A DNA stretch of 5,287 nucleotides, from the NCBI GenBank assembly GCA_015662175.1, contig DQUR01000144.1, forward strand, positions 1-5,287, in the 5' to 3' direction. The stretch comes from Thermococcus paralvinellae. GTDB lineage: Archaea; Methanobacteriota_B; Thermococci; Thermococcales; Thermococcaceae. Shown here one piece after another: positions 1 through 4,985 of the stretch (positions are counted from its first letter, which is position 1; the number at the start of each line of letters is the position of its first letter). The position numbers and the translations under genes are program-made. The notes under the pieces were generated by a model. That model made no database searches, was not told the origin of the DNA, and saw only the letters and a list, made by a program, of their open reading frames with translations.

Positions 1-812
1 ATGCTGAATGTGTAGTTGGTCTCCCATTGAGGTGTCCAATTGCCCTCAATATCTACTGGTTTGTGGGGTAGGGTAACGTTAAAGCGGTCAAGGAGATACA
101 TGTTATGGATATGGGTGGTGTTTGTTTTGAAGTCGTAAGTTAGATTAACGAGCCAAACTTCAACATAATAGGTAACGTTTCTGTACTCATGGTTCACTAT
201 TCCTAAAATGACGGTTGCATTTTCACCGACGAAGAGCTCTGTTGGATAATCAGCGGCTTTTCCATTGGGGCCGAGAATGTAAAATTCGGTGAACTTTTCT
301 CCGGGCTTTGGATGGGTTATGACATAACCGAGTGTTGCAATTGAAGAAATTATTACGATTATCAAAATTACTGTCAAAGCCTTGTCCAATTTGCTCGCTT
401 TATCCCACTCAAGTTCTTTCCTGAGTCTTTCAATGTCAATCCTTGGAATCCACGGGTCAATGGCTTTCGCCCTCCTGTAGATTGCCAGAAGGCCAAATAT
501 CAAGTTAAACAGTGTTAAGCTAACCAATATTGGAATTAATCTTATGCCCCACGGTGTATAGTTTAAGGCTAAGCCTATCAGTGGAACAATCGCTATGCTT
601 AACCCAAAGCTCAAAGCCAAGCGCTCAAGGTTATCGAGCTCCTTCCTGTTTGGAAAGAGCATGGTGATAAAAACGTAGCCCGGGAAGAAGAGGACAAATG
701 CCAGGCCTAGTGCCTTTCTGAGCAAGCTGTCTGGGAAAAATGCTATGAGGAAATCTAACAGAAGTGAGAGAGCTATGATTGTGATTAAATCCCAGTAATC
801 TTTCAACTTCAT
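1..812 (-). CDS. DUF1616 family membrane protein, C-terminus cut by window edge
   Basis: The ATG at 812-810 is preceded by a near-perfect ribosome binding site, and the frame is open for 270 codons to the window edge, so the C-terminus is missing. The sequence shows five hydrophobic segments at about residues 7-26, 33-53, 64-84, 90-112 and 144-164. A basic and acidic linker (about 113-143, with RRAK and RLRKELEW) lies between helices 4 and 5, and a beta-rich domain follows helix 5. That domain begins with FTEFYILGPNGKAADYP and continues with GENATVILGIVNHEY, the pattern I associate with DUF1616 proteins of archaea. With the linker inside, the C-terminal domain lies outside the cell. This fits its seven N-x-S/T sequons (near residues 198, 212, 223, 231, 245, 258 and 266). 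The biochemical role of DUF1616 is unknown. It may once have been the third gene of the minus-strand set at 1028-2019, now separated by a repeat element. Confidence 0.85.
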   Translation of the reverse strand, partial: MKLKDYWDLITIIALSLLLDFLIAFFPDSLLRKALGLAFVLFFPGYVFITMLFPNRKELDNLERLALSFGLSIAIVPLIGLALNYTPWGIRLIPILVSLTLFNLIFGLLAIYRRAKAIDPWIPRIDIERLRKELEWDKASKLDKALTVILIIVIISSIATLGYVITHPKPGEKFTEFYILGPNGKAADYPTELFVGENATVILGIVNHEYRNVTYYVEVWLVNLTYDFKTNTTHIHNMYLLDRFNVTLPHKPVDIEGNWTPQWETNYTFS

Positions 813-817
813 TGCCT

Positions 818-826
818 TCACCTCCT
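818..826 (-). promoter_or_regulatory. Shine-Dalgarno site of the DUF1616 gene
   Basis: On the minus strand the bases read AGGAGGTGA, a full match to the archaeal anti-Shine-Dalgarno sequence, five bases before the ATG. It fixes the start of the DUF1616 gene. It lies only about 15 bp from the left palindrome of the neighbouring repeat element. Confidence 0.85.
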
Positions 827-840
827 TTGCGGGCTGGAAG

Positions 841-864
841 CCTCGCCCTTCAGGGCGGGTAGGA
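841..864 (+). repeat. Left palindromic end repeat of the element
   Basis: CGCCCT at 844-849 pairs with AGGGCG at 852-857 around a tiny loop, with C842/G859 and a T-G wobble extending the stem. The 24-nt block is a direct repeat of 1002-1025 with three mismatches. A second, outer stem (829-835 with 866-872) encloses it. Confidence 0.8.
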
Positions 865-877
865 AAGCCCGCTTTTT

Positions 878-891
878 CGAAACTTTTTTAT
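878..891 (+). promoter_or_regulatory. BRE/TATA-like promoter inside the element
   Basis: CGAAA (878-882), a BRE-like box, is directly followed by CTTTTTTAT (883-891), a TATA-like box, in the order and spacing seen in Thermococcales promoters. Archaeal transcription normally starts about 22-27 bases past the TATA centre, so RNA would begin near 908-915, at the first internal hairpin of the element. No coding gene lies downstream in this direction, so the likely product is a small RNA. The opposite strand also reads ATAAAAAAG here and could be a weak TATA box for the DUF1616 gene. Confidence 0.4.
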
Positions 892-909
892 CCCTCATCT
901 TTTACTACC

Positions 910-1027
910 TCCTTTTGGAGGGTGCTTCTGGCCGTGCCCGATGACACCAACCTGCCCAATGAATCCGGCGTGAGATGGTGGAGGGTGTTCCCTGTGGGAA
1001 TCCCCGCCCTTCAGAGCGGGGAGGAGG
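910..1027 (+). ncRNA. Candidate omega-RNA-like transcript of the solo element
   Basis: The predicted transcript from the promoter at 878-891 would contain CCTCC/GGAGG (908-912 with 917-921), TTCCC/GGGAA (988-992 with 996-1000) and the right-end palindrome (1001-1022), the last two back to back. In IS200/IS605 systems the omega-RNA covers the 3' end of tnpB and the element's right end, and its guide is the host sequence just beyond that end. If this RNA is made, its guide would be read from about 1028-1050, inside the 3' end of the 80-residue gene and antisense to it. The start and end are estimates. Alternatively the block is a transcriptionally silent remnant. Confidence 0.35.
1002..1025 (+). 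repeat. Right palindromic end repeat of the element
   Basis: This is the second copy of the 24-nt block at 841-864, in the same orientation (mismatches at block positions 3, 14 and 20). TCCCCGC at 1001-1007 pairs with GCGGGGA at 1016-1022. The single A at 1015 in place of G breaks an otherwise longer palindrome, which suggests some decay. AGGAGGTCA follows and runs into the stop codon of the 80-residue gene. Confidence 0.8.
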
Positions 1028-1270
1028 TCAACCCGATAATACTTCATACACCTTTTTCATGACAATTATGGCAAATATAACAAGGAGCAGTTCGATTAAA
1101 GGCTTCATATTTTCTTTCTGTTCTTTGCTCAAGAATAATCCCCCAACCTCCAAAGTTATGAGGAGACCTATCAATGTTAACGTCAAAAATACATCAACTG
1201 TCTTTGTAGATAGAGCTGAAATTAGAATCCAGAAGGACAAAAAGAGAACAATGTAATCCTCTACATCCAC
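1028..1270 (-). CDS. Small membrane protein, 80 residues, unknown function
   Basis: The start is GTG at 1270-1268, preceded by GGAGGG eight bases upstream. The gene overlaps the end of the 252-residue gene by 10 nt, so the two are very likely co-transcribed and translationally coupled. The protein is almost entirely hydrophobic, with segments at about residues 6-21, 25-47 and 55-76 separated by short charged stretches (STKTVD and SKEQKENMK), so two or three membrane helices are expected. I do not recognise a family. The frame ends at TGA (1030-1028) within the last bases of the adjacent repeat element, so the original C-terminus may have been different. A partner of the upstream two-helix protein is an inference from the overlap only. 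Confidence 0.75.
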   Translation of the reverse strand: MDVEDYIVLFLSFWILISALSTKTVDVFLTLTLIGLLITLEVGGLFLSKEQKENMKPLIELLLVIFAIIVMKKVYEVLSG

Positions 1271-2019
1271 TCCCTAATCCCTCCGAGCTTCTTAGCTTTT
1301 ATCTCAATTCCATGTTTGCCAGATGAGAACTTCTCGCTCATTATTACCTCATTGGTTGCCTTAGCGAGACTTAACAATATTGAGGAACATATTGGACATG
1401 CTATCTGGTCACAATAGTCTATGTTTTTCCTGCATACTTCTTTGTTAACTGGACTGACAATTATGCGAAATTCTTTGCCTTGTTCTTCTATGTAGATTCC
1501 TCTAGCTAAATCCAAAGCTCTCAAGACTGAAGATGATACACTTTCAACTTCCTTATAATTGGCTCCTTCCAGAGAAGCCTCAAGGTGTTCTTCGTATTTC
1601 CTGAGAAGGTCCAAGCCTAGAGGTCTAATTGAAAGGCCCATCTGTCTCTCATTGCCCACGTTTGTTAGAAAAACTGTTTCCTCATCCAGTCTTCCCAGAT
1701 CCAAGTCAAATTCTTCATGGAGGGGAATGAAAGTCCAACCTTCAGGCAAATTTTCATAGGGAGGAATATATACAGCTTTTCCTTCCAATCCTAAATCCCT
1801 AACAATCTTTTGAAGCATTTTAACATAGGGGAGAACCAAATTGTCCAAAGACTCCCTCTTTACATACTCAGATGTTTTAAAAGTGAAGACTATAATGCCC
1901 AAAAATATTCCAGCGAGCCCCAAATTAACCTGGGATTGGTTAGTATGCACAGCACCATATATCAAGACACCTAAGCCTATCATGATTAGAATCAAGCTTG
2001 CTAAACGTTCAACTCTCAT
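1261..2019 (-). CDS. Two-helix membrane protein with four-cysteine cluster, unknown function
   Basis: I chose the ATG at 2019-2017 (252 residues) because GGGAGGGGAG lies just upstream on the minus strand. The frame is open 16 codons further (to 2067), but those starts lack a comparable site. Residues 5-22 and 30-48 form a hydrophobic hairpin, so most of the protein (about 50-252) should be cytoplasmic. That part contains a VYIPPYENLPEGWTFIPL stretch (83-100), a helical region (133-178), and four cysteines spaced C196-x6-C203-x4-C208-x2-C211, ending in CPIC. The cluster could bind zinc or an iron-sulfur centre, or form disulfides. It resembles a conserved type of archaeal membrane protein with a late CPxC motif, but I cannot name the family with confidence. 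It heads the minus-strand set and is divergent from the MoxR operon. Confidence 0.8.
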   Translation of the reverse strand: MRVERLASLILIMIGLGVLIYGAVHTNQSQVNLGLAGIFLGIIVFTFKTSEYVKRESLDNLVLPYVKMLQKIVRDLGLEGKAVYIPPYENLPEGWTFIPLHEEFDLDLGRLDEETVFLTNVGNERQMGLSIRPLGLDLLRKYEEHLEASLEGANYKEVESVSSSVLRALDLARGIYIEEQGKEFRIIVSPVNKEVCRKNIDYCDQIACPICSSILLSLAKATNEVIMSEKFSSGKHGIEIKAKKLGGIREWM

Positions 2020-2033
2020 GTCTTCTCCCCTCC

Positions 2034-2058
2034 CTTTTATAACCATTAACTTTAAAAT
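2034..2058. promoter_or_regulatory. Divergent promoter region between the two operons
   Basis: Only 69 bases separate the two chosen starts (2019 minus, 2089 plus). The AT-rich stretch holds TTTTATAA (2035-2042) and TTTAAAAT (2051-2058), either of which could be a TATA box for the plus-strand operon; the first would start transcription near 2062-2066 and leave a leader of about 25 bases. On the minus strand ATTTTAAAG (2058-2050) is the better-placed candidate for the 252-residue gene. The two promoters must overlap, so expression in the two directions may compete. No clear purine-rich BRE settles the choice. Confidence 0.4.
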
Positions 2059-2088
2059 GTTTACCATTCTCTTTTGAAGTTGAGGAAA

Positions 2089-2265
2089 ATGAAGAGAGTT
2101 TTTGTTTTTATAATACTCATCCTCATTGCTGTGAGTGGCCTGGGGTTGGCTCTAGATAGACATATTCCCTATGAAAGTACAAGTGAAAATGACAAAGGCA
2201 TTTACATTTATTTAAAATCAATCTTGCTATATTCTGGCATTACCCTGGGACAATATCATAAATGA
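2089..2265 (+). CDS. Signal-peptide fragment: 5' part of the split DUF4129 gene
   Basis: This short frame (58 residues from the ATG) begins with a lysine-arginine start and a long hydrophobic run, MKRVFVFIILILIAVSGLGL, followed by A-L-D: a classical secretion signal with possible cleavage near residues 20-23. It ends at TGA 2263-2265, shortly after the frame break. A TTG at 2074 would add five residues, but the GAGG at 2082-2085 favours the ATG. Alone it would be a small exported peptide. I see it as the missing N-terminus of the protein encoded just downstream. Confidence 0.6.
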   Translation: MKRVFVFIILILIAVSGLGLALDRHIPYESTSENDKGIYIYLKSILLYSGITLGQYHK

Positions 2266-2314
2266 AAACAATGAGTCGATAAACTATGCCCTAAAGCTGG
2301 AAAAAAGACTAAAC

Positions 2315-3919
2315 ATGACAAAAGAGGAAGTCGAATTTTACAAAATAATGGGAATTGAAAGTAAAATCGAAAAATACTTGCCTCCTTTCCTTAAGCTAGG
2401 AGAAGGAATTAAAGAGATCGTAAAAGGGCAGAAGATCTTCCTAGACAACATAAAAAAAGTAAAACTGGAGAAGGGTTACCACGCCTATATGAACGCCAGC
2501 AAAGGTTTAAATCTCATAAGAGAGGGGATTTCACTCTCAGAAGAAGCTTTGGATGAAATAGACGTGCTGGAATTTCTCGATGAAAACAACGTTACTGTAA
2601 AGCTGGATACCACTCAGCTCAGAGAAAAGCTAGAGAAAATAAAGAGAATGTATCTAGTTTATGAGAGGACTCTCAGTGCTTATGAGGTAGTATCTATTGA
2701 AGAAGCAAAAAACATTACAAAACCAAACATAATCGTCGTTCCTACAAAATTAACTGTCTATGCTTCAAAACTCAATCCCTTCGTTTATGAGAATGTCACC
2801 TTTTACGGATATGCCCTTGGATTTAATGAGGTTAAAATACACATTAGGAATGAATCATTTACAGTTCCAGTTAAGAACAACTATTTTTCACTCAAACATG
2901 TTTTCAAACAAGTCGGAAGTTATAGAGTCTTCGCAACTGGAATGAAGGATAGCAAATTAGAAACTTCAAATATTCTTTTGATAAACGTTTCAAAGATCCC
3001 AACAAGTTTGATTCTCCCATCGGAAAAAAGCACATATGTTGATCAAAAGCTTAAGATAGAGGGAATTCTCTTAGATTATTACGGAAATCCTCTTGGAGCT
3101 CAAGAAATCAGGGTAAGTTTCGATGGAGAAAAGTTTACCTTAAAAACACTGGAAAATGGAAGCTTTTCCTTTGAGGTAAGTAGAAAAAAAGAAGGGAGAT
3201 ATTTAGTTAATGTCACTTACCTAGGAAACGAAATATATGCCGGGAGCTCTGCATCTTTGAATGTTTACTTTATGAGATATCCCATCAGTATAAAAATAAA
3301 AACTGATAAAGCCAGAGTTAAAATAGGACAAGAACTCCATATCTTTGGTGAGGTAAAGGGAGCAAAAAGACCAATTTTAATCTCAGTTTATGTTGATGGC
3401 AAGCTGTATCAACAGTGGCTGACTAAAACTGTCTTTGGTTTTAAACTGCGCTTCAACAGTACTGGAACCCACGAAATTTATGCCTATTTCCCTGGAGACG
3501 AATATTACGCTCCAGCTAGGTCAAATCCTTTGAAAATTAGTGTCATTAAGTACAGTTTTAGGGAAATTCTAATAATTGCACTGACTTTTATATCTCTCCT
3601 CATAATTTATGTTTTTGTATCCTCTATGAAAGAGCGGAGAAAAGGAATCAGCGACAAAAAGTTTGTGGAACTTATTAAGTCCTTGAAAGGGTTAGAAGGC
3701 AGAGAAGAAGGTAAAAAAGTCAAGAGACTTCGTGATATTTACAGAGAAGTTTATTACAAGTTGATCAACTATTATAACCTAAAGCCAACTTTGACTCCCC
3801 GGGAATTATTAAGAAAGCTCCGAAATGAAAGCTTTTCCTATGATTTGGAAAGGCTCACACAACTCCATGAGAAGTACTTTTATGGAAGAAAAAGACTGAA
3901 AAGAAATGAGGTAAATTGA
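2315..3919 (+). CDS. Ig-like repeat membrane protein with C-terminal DUF4129 domain (longest intact frame)
   Basis: This is the 534-residue uninterrupted frame. Residues 1-130 are helical and charged. Three beta-rich Ig-like units follow at about 139-226, 227-319 and 321-411, units 2 and 3 closing with a G-x-Y/H...Y-x-G-x-x-Y-type strand (GRYLVNVTYLGNEIYAG; GTHEIYAYFPGDEYYAP). A membrane helix lies at about 415-436, followed by a basic stop-transfer segment (KERRKG). The cytoplasmic tail has YREVYYKLINYY, LTPRELLRKL and LTQLHEKYFYG, the typical DUF4129 pattern. Ten sequons lie before the helix and one after it, agreeing with an outside N-terminal part. The ATG at 2315 has no ribosome binding site, and the same frame is open and protein-like upstream to about 2246, so it is probably not the true start. 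Without the signal peptide the large domain would not be exported properly. The role is unknown; it is a likely partner of the MoxR ATPase. Confidence 0.75.
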   Translation: MTKEEVEFYKIMGIESKIEKYLPPFLKLGEGIKEIVKGQKIFLDNIKKVKLEKGYHAYMNASKGLNLIREGISLSEEALDEIDVLEFLDENNVTVKLDTTQLREKLEKIKRMYLVYERTLSAYEVVSIEEAKNITKPNIIVVPTKLTVYASKLNPFVYENVTFYGYALGFNEVKIHIRNESFTVPVKNNYFSLKHVFKQVGSYRVFATGMKDSKLETSNILLINVSKIPTSLILPSEKSTYVDQKLKIEGILLDYYGNPLGAQEIRVSFDGEKFTLKTLENGSFSFEVSRKKEGRYLVNVTYLGNEIYAGSSASLNVYFMRYPISIKIKTDKARVKIGQELHIFGEVKGAKRPILISVYVDGKLYQQWLTKTVFGFKLRFNSTGTHEIYAYFPGDEYYAPARSNPLKISVIKYSFREILIIALTFISLLIIYVFVSSMKERRKGISDKKFVELIKSLKGLEGREEGKKVKRLRDIYREVYYKLINYYNLKPTLTPRELLRKLRNESFSYDLERLTQLHEKYFYGRKRLKRNEVN

Positions 3920-3961
3920 GTACATAAAATCCGCCGGAAGGATAATAGTCTCCTTCATGGT

Positions 3962-3969
3962 GAGGGGAG
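3962..3969 (+). promoter_or_regulatory. Shine-Dalgarno site of the DUF4350 gene
   Basis: GAGGGGAG lies four bases before the ATG at 3974. It sits inside the restored 3' end of the preceding gene, consistent with coupled translation, and supports this start. Confidence 0.7.
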
Positions 3970-3973
3970 AGTT

Positions 3974-4984
3974 ATGAGAAGAGTGATATATGGTTTGCTG
4001 ATAGCCTTTGGGATGTTCCTCCTAATAATGCCTTTATCAATTCCCATCTTCACATCAAGTGCTGATTTCAGCGTCTTTAATACAAACTGGAATGGTGTGT
4101 CAAAGTTCGGGAAGCTTCTGTATGAGAAATCAGAGATAGTACCGATAATATCTTCCTTTAATGTGGTAGATTTTGAGAAAATGAATGGAACTCTTTTAAT
4201 TATTGGACCGGACATGGGCTATTCAAACCTTGAGATAGAGAAGATTAGAAAATTCCTGGAAAATGGCGGAACTTTAGTTTTAATTGACGATTTTGGAACC
4301 GGAAATCAGATATTAAGGGGCCTTAATTTAACCGCCAGATTTTCAAAAACAAGCTTCATTGATGTGTTCTACTCCAAAAATTATAACTTCCCCGAGCTTG
4401 TGAGAATTTTAGATCCCAAACTCGGAGCTGGAGTTAATAAGCTGATTTTGAACGTTCCTTCAGCAATATTAAATGCAGAAGGAAAGATATACACGAGCAA
4501 AGTAACTCTGCTTGGTAAAAATCAAAGAGAATACCCAATAATGACAGAGATAGAGTATGGAAAAGGCAGAATAGTCCTATTTTCAGATCCCAGTGTTTTT
4601 ATAAATGACATGTTTGACGAAAATGAGGCATTCATAAGGAACTTTGCCGATTACATACACTCGGATGTGATATACATTGACGAGGCACATCATTCTAACT
4701 TCAATCCCTACCACATTGGAACCTTAGTCATACACAGAAGTTTAGATAGAGTGAAGGCATTTTATGTTGTTTTAATTGTTGCAGTCCTTGCTTTGTTCAT
4801 TGAAAGCGGTGCCACTGTAGAAATTTTCAGCAGAACAATAACCTTCCTATTAGACAAATTCTTTAAAGAAAAAGAAAAGAGTTTAGAGGATATAATAGAG
4901 GAATTGAAAAACGAAGGCTATGATGAAAAAATTTTGAGAAAGATAATAAGAGAAATAACAACTGGCAAAAAGTTAGGTGATTAA
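3974..4984 (+). CDS. DUF4350 domain membrane protein
   Basis: The 336-residue protein starts with a positively charged end (MRR) and a membrane helix at about 5-25. It has an outside domain (about 27-258), a second helix at about 260-277 and a charged cytoplasmic tail. The outside domain shows the DUF4350 pattern, which resembles a class I glutamine-amidotransferase-like fold: LLIIGPD (74-80), then KIRKFLENGGTLVLIDDFGTGNQIL (90-114), YGKGRIVLFSDPSVFIND (195-212) and VIYIDEAHH (232-240). No cysteine nucleophile is visible, so a binding or scaffold role is more likely than amidotransferase activity. The tail (about 303-331) is strongly helical (SLEDIIEELKNEGY) and could contact the cytoplasmic ATPase. 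It sits between the DUF4129 gene (ATGA overlap after frame restoration) and MoxR (1-nt gap), a conserved arrangement for this family. Confidence 0.82.
   Translation: MRRVIYGLLIAFGMFLLIMPLSIPIFTSSADFSVFNTNWNGVSKFGKLLYEKSEIVPIISSFNVVDFEKMNGTLLIIGPDMGYSNLEIEKIRKFLENGGTLVLIDDFGTGNQILRGLNLTARFSKTSFIDVFYSKNYNFPELVRILDPKLGAGVNKLILNVPSAILNAEGKIYTSKVTLLGKNQREYPIMTEIEYGKGRIVLFSDPSVFINDMFDENEAFIRNFADYIHSDVIYIDEAHHSNFNPYHIGTLVIHRSLDRVKAFYVVLIVAVLALFIESGATVEIFSRTITFLLDKFFKEKEKSLEDIIEELKNEGYDEKILRKIIREITTGKKLGD
4975..4980 (+). promoter_or_regulatory. Shine-Dalgarno site of the MoxR gene
   Basis: AGGTGA ends five bases before the ATG at 4986 and lies within the last codons of the DUF4350 gene, so MoxR is translated as part of the same transcript. 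Confidence 0.75.
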
Positions 4985-4985
4985 G

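Larger units (their letters stand above)
829..1030 (+). mobile_element. Solo IS200/IS605-like element (MITE-like), no transposase
   Basis: A GC-rich, stem-loop-rich block sits between AT-rich genes and carries no substantial ORF of its own. Its ends carry the same imperfect palindrome in the same orientation (841-864 and 1002-1025), as expected for the subterminal hairpins of IS200/IS605 elements, which TnpA recognises on one strand. Inside, 908-921, 988-1000 and 1001-1022 form further hairpins close to the right end, like the structured RNA at the 3' end of tnpB elements. Neither TnpA nor TnpB is encoded, so the element could move only with proteins supplied in trans. The exact boundaries are uncertain: the left edge may be near 829, where GCGGGCT pairs with AGCCCGC at 866-872, or nearer 841; the right edge is probably about 1027-1031. 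The IS family is inferred from structure and general knowledge of archaeal elements, not from a match. Confidence 0.6.
2089..3977 (+). pseudogene. Large Ig-like/DUF4129 envelope protein gene, interrupted by two +1 frameshifts
   Basis: Three consecutive frames join into one protein of about 628 residues: 2089-2244 (52 residues), 2246-3913 (556) and 3915-3974 (20, then TGA). The ATG at 2089 has GAGG three to four bases upstream. Reconstructed domains are a signal peptide (about 1-22), a helical charged region (about 55-205), three Ig-like repeats (about 214-486), one membrane helix (about 490-511) and a cytoplasmic DUF4129-type region to the end. Each junction needs one base dropped from a short run (CCC at 2243-2245, AAA at 3913-3915). 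Joining the frames gives a smooth product (GIT-WDNIINENNES; NEV-IEYIKSAGRI) and makes the stop overlap the next gene's start as ATGA, as in a tight operon. The cause could be true gene decay, sequencing errors or, less likely, recoding. Confidence 0.7.

Noticed and set aside
866..877. Intrinsic terminator on the plus strand (AGCCCGC followed by TTTTT)
   Set aside because: No plus-strand gene ends here; the stem is better explained as part of the nested hairpin at the element's left end.
841..1025. CRISPR array
   Set aside because: There are only two repeat copies about 137 bp apart, with palindromes typical of IS200/IS605 ends and no further spacer-repeat units.
963..1065. Short open frame reading ESGVRWWRVFPVG as a TnpB remnant
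   Set aside because: It runs through the palindrome without zinc-finger or RuvC motifs; I could not support it as a TnpB fragment.
975..1256. 93-residue plus-strand frame
   Set aside because: It begins in the repeat element and runs antisense to the 80-residue gene. It has no ribosome binding site and an unlikely composition, so it is a shadow frame.
2020..2067. 16-residue N-terminal extension of the four-cysteine membrane protein
   Set aside because: It has no ribosome binding site, would overlap the divergent promoter, and the ATG at 2019 has a strong site just before it.
1559..2077. Plus-strand frames of 66 and 78 residues
   Set aside because: Both lie antisense within the 252-residue gene and its leader, have no ribosome binding site and show no protein-like pattern.
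3955..4215. 86-residue minus-strand frame
   Set aside because: It is antisense to the well-supported DUF4350 gene and has no start signal.
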